64,000 nt of DNA from Oscillospiraceae bacterium. Lineage in GTDB: Bacteria; Bacillota; Clostridia; Oscillospirales; CAG-272. Positions 43,450 to 52,322 of the stretch are shown in pieces. The notes under the pieces are model-generated. The model was not told where the DNA came from. It ran no database searches and saw only the letters and a program-made list of their open reading frames with translations. The translations under genes were made by a program, and so were the position numbers. Location of the stretch: positions 1 through 64,000 of the forward strand of contig SVSG01000007.1 of NCBI GenBank assembly GCA_015064415.1, given 5' to 3'. Each line of letters starts with the position of its first letter. Position 1 is the first letter of the stretch.

Positions 43450-43498
43450 AAGCAAAAGGGGCGCCAAACGGCGCCCCTTTTGCTTTGGAGCAGGCGAC
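43437..43498 (+). terminator. tRNA terminator inside a 29-bp inverted repeat
   Basis: The core GCAAAAGGGGCGCC/GGCGCCCCTTTTGC with AAAC loop is the terminator. The pairing extends much further: 43437-43465 and 43470-43498 are perfect 29-bp inverted copies, so the right arm re-creates, in antisense, the last 13 bases of the tRNA including CCA. The transcript must end inside the right arm, since the T-rich part lies there. Confidence 0.8.
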
Positions 43499-43797
43499 CC
43501 ACAAGCGCCCCGGTTTGCGCGCGAGAGAAATTGCGCCATTCGATATGCAACGGTGCGCGCGAACGCGGGTGCGCACACTCCGCCCGAAGATCCGGGAGCT
43601 TGCTCACGAGGCGCAGGGCGTGAGTGTATTCGCCAAAGGCGAAATACCCGTCGGGTCGAAGCACGTCGGGCTTTTCTTTTTTGCAAAAAAGCGAAAAAAG
43701 TCAGGTGATGGCAGCTTTTACAATCGGTTTACACACACCGCATACAAAAGTGTGATTTTTGCCCAAAAAAATAAAAAGTTTTTGTACAATAATACGA
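43499..43797. other. Gap between tRNA-Gly and the giant lipoprotein gene
   Basis: About 300 bp. GTATTCGCC/GGCGAAATAC-type and CCCGTCGGG hairpins occur near 43625-43655, and a GCTTTTC/GAAAAAAGC-like stem near 43668-43700. No gene is supported; the frames antisense to the tRNA are a known annotation artefact. Confidence 0.5.
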
Positions 43798-43826
43798 TTG
43801 CAAAATATACTGTAAAGTATTATAAT
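43798..43826 (+). promoter_or_regulatory. Promoter of the giant lipoprotein
   Basis: TTGCAA (43798-43803) and TATAAT (43821-43826) with a 17-bp spacer; the predicted leader is only about 22-25 nt. Confidence 0.8.
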
Positions 43827-43854
43827 GAAATTAATTCAAAAGAAAGGAGAGATT

Positions 43855-46800
43855 ATGATGAAATTCAAGCATTTCAACAAATCTTTTTTCGCAGTTCTGT
43901 TGGTGATCGCCATGCTGCTTTCCGCTTGCGCGATCTTCGCTTCCTGCAGTGATGATCCGGAGCCCAACCAGAACGATCCGGGCACCAATCCGCCTACCTT
44001 GTCGAATTGCACGCATGCGCAAACGACAAAGAAAAATCAACGCGCCGCCACCTGTACCGAGGCGGGCTATACCGGTGACGACGTCTGTACCGCGTGCGGT
44101 GCCGTTGTCAAGACGGGTGAGGCCATCGCCGTTCTGGCACACGCGTGGGATGCGGGTCAGATCACCAAGGATCCCACTTGTATCGAGCAGGGTGTGAAGA
44201 CCATCACCTGCACCGGGTGTCTGACGACCAAGACAGAAAGCGTTCCCGTGGTGGCGCATCGCGATGAATATCATGATGCACTGGACGGCACGCACTCGCA
44301 CACCTGTACCACCTGTACGATGAGCGAGTTCAAGGAGCACACCCCCACCGATGCCGGTAAAGTCTATGCCGCCACCTGCACAACCGATGCTTACACTGAG
44401 TACACCTGCTCGGTATGCGAGGGCGTTTACCGCGTATACAGCACCACCGAAAAGGCCACCGGCCACGCGTGGGGCGAATGGAGCACCGTTGCCGCCACCT
44501 GCATTGCCGCCGGTAGTAAGACCCGTGAGTGCGGTACTTGTGGCGAGGATGAGGTGCTGACCATTGACGTCGTTCCCTCGGCTCACAATTACGTGGAGGT
44601 CGGCCAGCGCAAGCTTGCCACCTGCGTGGCTGTCGGTACCATTTACTACCAGTGCACGCACTGTGAGGGCACGACCACCAAGGAAATTCCGATCAATCAT
44701 AACGCGCACGCGCTGAGTGCCGCCGTACAAAGCGGCAGCTTTTTGCGCCAGGAATGCGCACTGTGCGACTTTGAGGTCTCCAAGCTGGTGGCTACCTCCA
44801 CCAACGCCACGGTGAGTGCAGGGGATATTGAGACAGGCCGCGCGCTGGAGATCGAGACCACCGACGCCAGCGTGCAGTTCCCGAAGGACGTTGTTTCCCA
44901 GCTGACGGGCAACAAGGATGCTACGGTTGCGGTGAGCGCCGGCGTTGCCGCTGATAAGGCGGGCATTCTGAACAAGGCCCAGAACCTCACGCAGGAGCAA
45001 AAGGACCGCCTTAGCTCCGACGGCGTGGATATTTACGATTTTGGCGTGACGGTGGGCGGCGATCCGCTTTCCCAGTTTGATTCCACCATTACCGTTGTAC
45101 TTCCTTACACCCTCAAGGAGGGCGAGGATCCCAACGGCATCGTGATCTGGTACGTGGCCGAGGATGGCAGCATCGAGCAGTATCCCGCCGTGTACGAAAA
45201 CGGCACGGTGACCTTCCAGACCAAGCACTTCTCCTACTACGCGATCGCGTATGAGGAAACACAGGAGTCCAAGTGCCGTCGCGGCATCCACAGATGGATG
45301 GAGAACCCCTACGTTCTGGAGCCCACCTGCCAGCATCTGGGCTATACCAGAAACGAATGTGACACCTGCCACACGGTCGAGCTGCACAACGTGCAGGAGC
45401 GTCTGGAGCACGAGTACGGCGAGCTGATCCAGCCCACCGTCAACTGCACCGAGGGTGGCTTTGTGCACAAGATCTGCGCCAAGTGCGAGCACGTGCTGGA
45501 GCTGACCTACGTGCGCGCCACCGGCCACACCCTGACCACCGTTGCCACCTGTACCACCGGTGCTTACTGCGACGTGTGTGAGGAGCTGGTACGTCCTGCC
45601 ACCGGCCACAACTGGTCTGAGTGGACCGTGGTGGTGGAGCCGAGCGAGACCACCGTTGGCCTGCGCCGCCGCAACTGCCCCAAGTGCGGCACTGTGGAGA
45701 ACGTCAATATCGCCTACACGGGCAATATTGAAAAGCTGCAGTTCAACTCCTATGATGACATTGCCAACTTCCTTGTCACCGACGTGCTGAACATGGAAAA
45801 CGGCAAGATCTCGCTTGGTACGGTCATCACGGAGCACGCGAACGGCCCCTACTACCTGAATATTGATTTCACCATCAATAAGGAAGGCGAGTCCTACGCG
45901 ATGCTGATCGATTATCGCATGTCCGAGTCGGAGAACGATCCGTTTGCGGATCACGTGCAGATCCTGTATCGCAACGGCGTGGCGCTGATGCTGGAGGATT
46001 ATTCCGCGTGGGATGTGGACACCCTGCTTCTTCTCACGGGTAACGTTTTCGAAGGCATGTTCGAGATGCCTTTCGTCAACTTCCGCGAGATCGCAGACAA
46101 GACGTTTGACTCCGTGGCTCCTACCTTTGAGCCCGTGATCGACAATCTCGGCACGCTGTTTGAGGTGCTTGACGCCCTCTTTGCCGAGGAGGTGGACGCG
46201 GCGCTTGCCAATGCGGACAGCACCTACACGGTGGGCAAGCTGGCCTCCGCTTATCAACAGATCAAGAACACGTACGCATACTGGGCGTACAAGATGGGCT
46301 TCCAGACGGGGCTTTCCTATGACGGCACCGTCAACGTTGTGACAAGACAAGAGATCCTGGATACACTTTCCCATTTTATGACGGTGGAAAAGGATGCCAC
46401 GGGCACCCATTACACCTGGGATTGCACCGAGCTGATGGAGGCCGTTGACACGGTGCTTGACTGGTTCCAGGAAAACGAGAAAAAGACGATGGCAGAGCTC
46501 CTCTGGCAGGAGTTCGGCGCAGACGTGACCGCCAAGTATCCCGACGTCAAGAGCTTTGAGGATGCAATGCAGGCACTGCGCGACGCCTTCCCCGGCACAA
46601 CTCCCATGAAGGACGTGCTGGATGACCTGATCGCCTTCCTTGACGGGAAGAAAGCAGGTGCCACCGCTTCGCTTTACGCGATGGTGGATGCCATTGCCAA
46701 GGTGTTTATGGCCGGTGGGACCGAGTTTGACAGCGAGGAATATCTGCTGTCCATGGTGGAAGAGGGCACGCTGGACGATCTGGCTGCCATGATCCTCAAG

Positions 46801-49800
46801 GAAGAGGAGGCCACCGTTTCCGATCTCTTCGACAATCTTGAGGGTATGCTGACCGGCATGACGCTGGGCACCGCTTACAGCAGAAGCGCAGAAAACGAGC
46901 AGGGCGAGCGCGTGACCATTACGCTGGCGGACTACGTCAAGACGGCGCGCGAAGCCATTGACCGCATCACGATGACCGATGCGCTTTCCTTCTCGCTGGA
47001 CGCGAAGGGCGATCTGACGGCATTTAGCTATGACAACAAGCTTGAGTACGCTGTCGGTGAGGAGGGCAATACCAAAAACGTCACCTTTGAACAGAGCACG
47101 CTGACCGTCACCCGCGACGAAAGCGTGAAGATCGAGCTCCCCGAGGCGCTGCAGAGCGCGGTCGCGGACAAGGTCACCGCCACCTTCAACGAGCTGGGTC
47201 AGCTTGTGGTGAAGGTGCCTGCCGGCTATGATATGGATTTCCGTGTGGAAAGCATCCGCAATCTGAACCCGCAGCTTTCCGACGTGCTGGAAAAGGACGA
47301 GGAAATGAGCCGGGAGCTCGGCGTTGACGTTTACGTGACCAAGGAAGCGTACTGGCAGAACCAAGGCATGTATTCTTCCTCCATCTATTACAAGGTAGAC
47401 GGTGTATACTACAAGAGATGGGACAACTTTGGGGAAAAGAACAACTACGAAAAGATCGTCTCTCTGGCAGAGCTGCAGAAAAATCCCTCCGTGCTGTTGC
47501 CGGATGAGGAGGATTTCGTTGGCTACTACGTCGAGGGCGATAACGAGTACCGCGTTTACCGCACCGCCCTGCTCAGCGAATACGGCAACTACTTTGCCTT
47601 TTTGCTTGACGGCGAGTGGTATCTGAAGAAGCAGATGCGGGATTATGCCGACTATTCGGGCGACACGCGCAAGGAATGGGATGCCACGACGGGGCAGATG
47701 GTCAGTAAGGAATACGTCAGCTTCCGCGAGGAGGTCGAGCTTGTATCCTTTAACAAGGTGTTCTCCAACGTTGAGATCAGCAGCATCGAGAAATGGCGCG
47801 ATGGCATTCTGGTCGACGGCGTGGAGCGCGATCTGCTGCAGCTGTACGTCTCCCTGGATATTTCCACGTGGGGCACCACTACGATGACGGCATACGGCTA
47901 CATAGATTACGAGGACAACATCAACTTCTGTCGCTATGCGGACAAGGGCAGCGCGACCACGCTGATCCCCTTCAAGGGCACGCCCGAGGGAACGTGCACG
48001 AGCTACTACGCCGCCGACATCGAGCGCGAGTTCTGTTTTGCGGACGGCACCAAGGTGCAGAGCAAGGTATACGTGGTGGAATTTGAGATCACGGAAAAGA
48101 CTCGCGAGCCCCGTTACTACGCGAAGGTCGGCGGAGAGCTTTACGTTGATATCAGCTATCTGGTCACCAATCCCGCACACCGCCATCTGAAAAATACGCT
48201 CACATTGCCCGACGGCAACGTGATGTACGTGCTTGGCGAGCGCGCTGAGGGCGGCGAGTTCTTTGGCAAGGAATACGATGATTACGCATTCGGTTATATC
48301 AAGCTGAGCGACGGGCTGTTCACCGAGGTGATCGCCCTGCGCGCAGGCGGCGAGGTCGTGGACGTTCGTTACCGCTACGCCACGGACACCTATATGGGTG
48401 TGGAATCCTGGCTGGAGCTTGAGGATTATATGGTAAAGGCAGACGATACCACCTATATCTTCGCCAAGGAGCTGTTCACCCTGTTGCAGGGACTTTGCAA
48501 GGAAGAGGGCGACGGCTATACGCTTCGTGCAAACGGTTACAAGTGCACGGACAACATGCAGATCAGATTGAAGGCAAGTCTTGCTTGCTATGTGCTGACA
48601 CCGGATCAGATCGCCTTCGGCGGCATGGAAACGGAGCGTGACTTCGATTGGGATTCGATGTTCTACAACATGGAAAACCAGCCCGCCTTCCGCATCATGA
48701 CAAATAAGGAAGGCACGGTCAGCATCTATTTCGATGCGGGCGCCGAGGTCGAGGTTTGGGAATACGAGCTGGATGACCGCTATCCTGCCGACTCCTACAT
48801 GGTGAAGGATCAGGCCATGAGCAACCAATACGGCCTGAACGTATACAGCTACTCCTTCGACTTCATGAAGGATCAAAGCTACTCCGAGTACGTTTACAAG
48901 GACGGCAAGTATTATCCGCTTGATTGGGATTACGTCTACGATTTTGAGTATGCGTCCTCTCTTGCCGCTTGCTTTAGCGACGCGTGGGTGCTGGAGGATA
49001 TCTACTTCCGCTATACCATTCCCGCTGCGGACATCACGGGCGGCAAGGAGCTGCGCGCTTACCACTCCTGGTTGCACTTCTATGCGGCACCGAATGATGC
49101 GATCAGCGTTTACTTCACGGTGAAGGACGGCGTGCTGATGGCACTGCTTGGCGCAGAGGAGGAAAGCGAGCGCGTGCTTCGCTTTGAGAGCATGATGCCC
49201 TTCAGCGATTATATCGCGATGTTGATCTCCTCCGTCACGGAAAACGAGGATTACGGCTCCTTCGTGGAGGATCAGTTCCTTTACGTGGACGGCGAATACT
49301 ATGCGGAAGAGTATCAGTACGTGAACATGACCGAAAGAAACGAGGCGGGCGAGGTGATCAGAGAGCACCTGCTTTGCGTGCGCTTCTTCGAGAAGGACAG
49401 CGTGAAGAAGTACGCCAAGAACGTGCTGAACAAGGGCCGCTACCTCTTCTTCGACGAGGAGAGGGCTCTGGATGCACTTCCCGCATATGATGAAATTTAC
49501 GAGGAAGAGGAGACCTTCTACAACGGCCTGTATACCGTGAGCGAATTGGTGCATTACGAAGAGCACAAGGATTACGCCGTGAAGCTGGCGGGCAAGTACT
49601 ACGATCTGGAATATTACATGGAGAGCTACGGCCCCCGTATCACCGAGTATGAATTCCGTGAGCGTATGTCCGAGAGCGAGGAGATCTACTTCATCCAATT
49701 GCCCAACGGCACGAACAAGTACTACAGCCGCGTGGATATCGAGTACGGCGAATGGGATTCGTACGGCGTTCTGAGCGATCCGATCGATGAAGAATACGCC

Positions 49801-50349
49801 AACCGTATCGAGCTTGGCACGTATGCTCCGCTCAGCGTGTCCACAGAGAAGGGCGAGCAGATCTACTGCTTCTACGGCTATCTGGCCACCGAGTGGGATC
49901 TGGTCGAGGAGCCGCAGGGCGACGGCACGGTGTTCTATCACCGTGAGGGCCTGACCAAGGGCTATCTCAAGGATCAGAAGGGCTATTACGTCCGCGCCTC
50001 GAAGATCGTGGCGGATGACGGCAGCAGCTATATTCTGTGCCACACAACGCAGGTCAGCATCGACGATTATTACATCGATGAGATCGGTGCTTTTGCGGAT
50101 TTTGTGACCTTCAACCGTGACGAAACGGTTGTGACGATCTCGCGCGAGCTTCTGGAATGGATCGAGCAAAAGGATCTGGAAAAGTATTTCGTCATCAGAC
50201 TGCGCTCCTATGACCGTTACGGCGAGCACTTCGTCACGCTGAATTACTATCAGCTGGCGGCGTGGCTGGAGCTTGCCGATGCGGGTGAGCTGGTTCCCGG
50301 CGATGCCGGTGACCCCACCCTGCAGTCGGACAACGGCTACTGGAACTAA
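43855..50349 (+). CDS. Giant CxxC-module lipoprotein, about 2164 residues
   Basis: Signal peptide with lipobox IFASC, then an Asn/Pro spacer. The N-terminal ~330 residues hold seven CxxC pairs (CTAC, CTGC, CTTC, CSVC, CGTC, CTHC, CALC) in modules of the form T-C-T-x2-G-Y...C-x2-C-G...G-H-A-W. A second cluster of four (CDTC, CAKC, CDVC, CPKC) lies at about 500-630. Between them is a beta domain ending TVTFQTKHFSYYAIAYEE, of a kind common in clostridial surface proteins. The remaining ~1500 residues are acidic, Tyr-rich modules with repeated 'Y-x-D-G-E-W/Y-Y' strands. No catalytic motif was recognised. Two adjacent ATGs (43855, 43858) follow AAAGGAGA. A lipoprotein/ABC operon follows. Confidence 0.75.
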   Translation: MMKFKHFNKSFFAVLLVIAMLLSACAIFASCSDDPEPNQNDPGTNPPTLSNCTHAQTTKKNQRAATCTEAGYTGDDVCTACGAVVKTGEAIAVLAHAWDAGQITKDPTCIEQGVKTITCTGCLTTKTESVPVVAHRDEYHDALDGTHSHTCTTCTMSEFKEHTPTDAGKVYAATCTTDAYTEYTCSVCEGVYRVYSTTEKATGHAWGEWSTVAATCIAAGSKTRECGTCGEDEVLTIDVVPSAHNYVEVGQRKLATCVAVGTIYYQCTHCEGTTTKEIPINHNAHALSAAVQSGSFLRQECALCDFEVSKLVATSTNATVSAGDIETGRALEIETTDASVQFPKDVVSQLTGNKDATVAVSAGVAADKAGILNKAQNLTQEQKDRLSSDGVDIYDFGVTVGGDPLSQFDSTITVVLPYTLKEGEDPNGIVIWYVAEDGSIEQYPAVYENGTVTFQTKHFSYYAIAYEETQESKCRRGIHRWMENPYVLEPTCQHLGYTRNECDTCHTVELHNVQERLEHEYGELIQPTVNCTEGGFVHKICAKCEHVLELTYVRATGHTLTTVATCTTGAYCDVCEELVRPATGHNWSEWTVVVEPSETTVGLRRRNCPKCGTVENVNIAYTGNIEKLQFNSYDDIANFLVTDVLNMENGKISLGTVITEHANGPYYLNIDFTINKEGESYAMLIDYRMSESENDPFADHVQILYRNGVALMLEDYSAWDVDTLLLLTGNVFEGMFEMPFVNFREIADKTFDSVAPTFEPVIDNLGTLFEVLDALFAEEVDAALANADSTYTVGKLASAYQQIKNTYAYWAYKMGFQTGLSYDGTVNVVTRQEILDTLSHFMTVEKDATGTHYTWDCTELMEAVDTVLDWFQENEKKTMAELLWQEFGADVTAKYPDVKSFEDAMQALRDAFPGTTPMKDVLDDLIAFLDGKKAGATASLYAMVDAIAKVFMAGGTEFDSEEYLLSMVEEGTLDDLAAMILKEEEATVSDLFDNLEGMLTGMTLGTAYSRSAENEQGERVTITLADYVKTAREAIDRITMTDALSFSLDAKGDLTAFSYDNKLEYAVGEEGNTKNVTFEQSTLTVTRDESVKIELPEALQSAVADKVTATFNELGQLVVKVPAGYDMDFRVESIRNLNPQLSDVLEKDEEMSRELGVDVYVTKEAYWQNQGMYSSSIYYKVDGVYYKRWDNFGEKNNYEKIVSLAELQKNPSVLLPDEEDFVGYYVEGDNEYRVYRTALLSEYGNYFAFLLDGEWYLKKQMRDYADYSGDTRKEWDATTGQMVSKEYVSFREEVELVSFNKVFSNVEISSIEKWRDGILVDGVERDLLQLYVSLDISTWGTTTMTAYGYIDYEDNINFCRYADKGSATTLIPFKGTPEGTCTSYYAADIEREFCFADGTKVQSKVYVVEFEITEKTREPRYYAKVGGELYVDISYLVTNPAHRHLKNTLTLPDGNVMYVLGERAEGGEFFGKEYDDYAFGYIKLSDGLFTEVIALRAGGEVVDVRYRYATDTYMGVESWLELEDYMVKADDTTYIFAKELFTLLQGLCKEEGDGYTLRANGYKCTDNMQIRLKASLACYVLTPDQIAFGGMETERDFDWDSMFYNMENQPAFRIMTNKEGTVSIYFDAGAEVEVWEYELDDRYPADSYMVKDQAMSNQYGLNVYSYSFDFMKDQSYSEYVYKDGKYYPLDWDYVYDFEYASSLAACFSDAWVLEDIYFRYTIPAADITGGKELRAYHSWLHFYAAPNDAISVYFTVKDGVLMALLGAEEESERVLRFESMMPFSDYIAMLISSVTENEDYGSFVEDQFLYVDGEYYAEEYQYVNMTERNEAGEVIREHLLCVRFFEKDSVKKYAKNVLNKGRYLFFDEERALDALPAYDEIYEEEETFYNGLYTVSELVHYEEHKDYAVKLAGKYYDLEYYMESYGPRITEYEFRERMSESEEIYFIQLPNGTNKYYSRVDIEYGEWDSYGVLSDPIDEEYANRIELGTYAPLSVSTEKGEQIYCFYGYLATEWDLVEEPQGDGTVFYHREGLTKGYLKDQKGYYVRASKIVADDGSSYILCHTTQVSIDDYYIDEIGAFADFVTFNRDETVVTISRELLEWIEQKDLEKYFVIRLRSYDRYGEHFVTLNYYQLAAWLELADAGELVPGDAGDPTLQSDNGYWN

Positions 50350-50357
50350 GCAAAAAG

Positions 50358-50385
50358 GACACGGCGGGAGCATTCCCGCCGTGTC
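50358..50385 (+). terminator. Hairpin after the giant lipoprotein gene
   Basis: GACACGGCGGGA/TCCCGCCGTGTC stem with GCAT loop but only TTATC after it, so termination is probably partial and the following operon may receive read-through. Confidence 0.65.
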
Positions 50386-50417
50386 TTATCAATTCACGGA
50401 AAGGAGGCACGGGAAGG

Positions 50418-51662
50418 ATGATCGTGCGACGCATCATGTTGCTTTTGTTGGCGCTTTTGTTGCTGACGGGTTTTGTTTCCTGTGCCAAGGAGCCGGTGCA
50501 AGTGCCCGCAAGGCGGTTGGAGATCGAGCAGACGCCCCCCACCTATTCCCCCACATTTCTTGACACGCTAAAAAAGGATCTTGTCAGCGTGACGGAGCGT
50601 TGGCTTTTGGTGGCGCGTGGAGTAAAGGCGGGGGAGAGCGAGCGCGCCGCGCTTCGCACGCGTGTGGAGCGGGACGTATTGCCCATTTTGCTTGGCGTTT
50701 CCCTGTATGAAGAGGAGTGCGCGGGCGTTCTTGCGGCCATGCACGCCTATTGCGACGCGCTGGAGGCGGGTGAGGTGTCGGCGTTTGCGGCTTCCTGCCA
50801 TTTTTACAGTACGCTCGTCTCGCTCTTTGGAACGGCGCGCGCGGGCGAGATGGCTAAGCGCGCTATGGCGGTGTACCTCAGCGACCGTGTGGTCGTATAC
50901 GAGGAGCGCTACCGCACCTACGGCTACGAGTGGTATCTGGCGGATGCCGAGCGCTATCGCGCGCTGCTTGGCACCCTTGACACGGAGCTTGCCGCAAGCG
51001 ATTTTGCGGCGGCGATGTCCGTGCTTTCACTTTGCGACGTGGTGGACCTGCAACAGGGTGTTGCGGGGTGGCCTGCGGGGCTTTTGCTTTCCGTGTGGCA
51101 ATGGCAGGCCGCGCATTTCGACGCCCCCGCGCTTTGTGCCCGAAAGTGGGAGCTGATGGGGGAGATGCTTTCTGACGTGCAACCGAGCAAGCGCGACACC
51201 GCCCTTAAGGCGGAGATCGGCATTTTGCAGGACGAGGGCAGATTTTCCCGCCTTTGCGCGGCCATGCCGGAGCTTTTGGAGCTGTATTGTGCCGCCGTCG
51301 GGCGGCTGGACAAGGCGGAGCTTTCCGTACTTCTGAAGGGGAGCGAGCAGGAAAGGGCGGCAGGAATATGCCGCGCGTTGCTTGCTTGCGAAAAGGAGTT
51401 TTTCGCCTTTACCGCGCGCTTGGAGACGCTTTCGATAAAGGAGAGCGCGGCGGAGCCAAAGGCGATCAAGTCCTTGGGGCTTTTGGCGGATTGCGATGCG
51501 TTTTTGTCGGCCACCGCACCGCTTTCGGCGCGGGAGCTGTGGAGCGCGCTTGCCGCGTGCGCCGCGGACGGCGACGCCAAGGCCGTATGGGCGGCGCAGA
51601 TCGGATATTTGCGGGGCGTGATGCCCTATCTTGCCTATGCCATTCATCACGAGGGGGGATAA
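50418..51662 (+). CDS. Lipoprotein of an ABC-transporter operon
   Basis: A 414-residue protein with signal peptide MIVRRIMLLLLALLLLTG and lipobox GFVSC (Cys22). The mature part is almost entirely helical, rich in Ala, Leu and Glu, with about a dozen predicted helices; it matches no family I recognise. It begins 68 bp after the giant lipoprotein gene, with only a weak terminator between, and ends 3 bp before the ABC ATPase. It is therefore likely to be the extracytoplasmic partner of that transporter. GGAAGG abuts the ATG and AAGGAGG lies a little further away. Confidence 0.7.
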   Translation: MIVRRIMLLLLALLLLTGFVSCAKEPVQVPARRLEIEQTPPTYSPTFLDTLKKDLVSVTERWLLVARGVKAGESERAALRTRVERDVLPILLGVSLYEEECAGVLAAMHAYCDALEAGEVSAFAASCHFYSTLVSLFGTARAGEMAKRAMAVYLSDRVVVYEERYRTYGYEWYLADAERYRALLGTLDTELAASDFAAAMSVLSLCDVVDLQQGVAGWPAGLLLSVWQWQAAHFDAPALCARKWELMGEMLSDVQPSKRDTALKAEIGILQDEGRFSRLCAAMPELLELYCAAVGRLDKAELSVLLKGSEQERAAGICRALLACEKEFFAFTARLETLSIKESAAEPKAIKSLGLLADCDAFLSATAPLSARELWSALAACAADGDAKAVWAAQIGYLRGVMPYLAYAIHHEGG

Positions 51663-51665
51663 AGC

Positions 51666-52322
51666 ATGCTGAGTGCCAAAGGGCTGTATAAAAGCTATGG
51701 GGAGCACGAGATCCTGCATGGCGTGGACTTGCAGGTGGAAAAGGGAGAGTTTGTTTCCATCATGGGGGAAAGCGGCAGCGGCAAGAGTACGCTGCTTGGC
51801 GTCCTTGCGGGCAACCTGCGCCCCGACGCCGGTGAGGTGTGGCTGGACGGGCTGCAGATCTCGGCCCTTTGTGAGAGGGAATTGGCGAAATTCAGACGGA
51901 CGTCCCTTGGTTTTGTGTACCAAAGCTTGAATCTGGTCTCCACCCTGCAGGCAAGGGATAACATCCTTTTGCCGCTGATCCTTGACCGCGCGGATCTGTC
52001 TGCAGGCGAGAAAAGGATGCAGACGCTTGCGGAATATTTGCACGTGGCGCACCTACTGGAGCGCTATCCCGCTGAGATGTCGGGGGGCGAGCGACAGCGC
52101 GTGGCGATCGCCAGGGCGCTTTTGCACGATCCCGAAATTCTGATGCTGGACGAGCCCACGGGCAGTCTTGACAGCGCCACCACTGCGCAGGTGATGGAGC
52201 TTTTGGTGGACATCAACAAGCGCTTCGGCGTGACCGTTATTCAGGTCACGCACAGTGCGGCCGCCGCGACCTACGGCGGCCGCATCGTGGAGCTTTGCGA
52301 CGGGCGTGTGATCGAAAAATGA
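51666..52322 (+). CDS. ABC transporter ATPase (LolD/MacB type)
   Basis: A 218-residue ATPase: Walker A GESGSGKST (about 36-44), Q-loop YQSLNLVSTL, signature SGGERQRVAIARAL, Walker B ILMLDEPTGSLDSAT and an H-loop at VTHSAA. These match the LolD/MacB group that powers FtsX-type permeases. Its last codons overlap the permease start (ATGA), so the two are made together. Ribosome site GGGGG lies close before the ATG. Confidence 0.92.
   Translation: MLSAKGLYKSYGEHEILHGVDLQVEKGEFVSIMGESGSGKSTLLGVLAGNLRPDAGEVWLDGLQISALCERELAKFRRTSLGFVYQSLNLVSTLQARDNILLPLILDRADLSAGEKRMQTLAEYLHVAHLLERYPAEMSGGERQRVAIARALLHDPEILMLDEPTGSLDSATTAQVMELLVDINKRFGVTVIQVTHSAAAATYGGRIVELCDGRVIEK

Noticed and set aside
43358..43686. 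Short minus-strand frames across tRNA-Gly, giving peptides like GIEPAASAWEAEVLPLDYA
   Set aside because: These are the well-known spurious proteins made by translating a tRNA-Gly gene backwards. The cloverleaf and its promoter explain the sequence.
43831..50373. A 2180-codon open frame on the minus strand, antisense to the giant lipoprotein gene
   Set aside because: It lies in exact antisense register to the sense codons, has no ribosome site or promoter, and its product is a low-complexity His/Val/Leu/Arg-rich sequence. The strong sense codon bias removes the codons that would give antisense stops.
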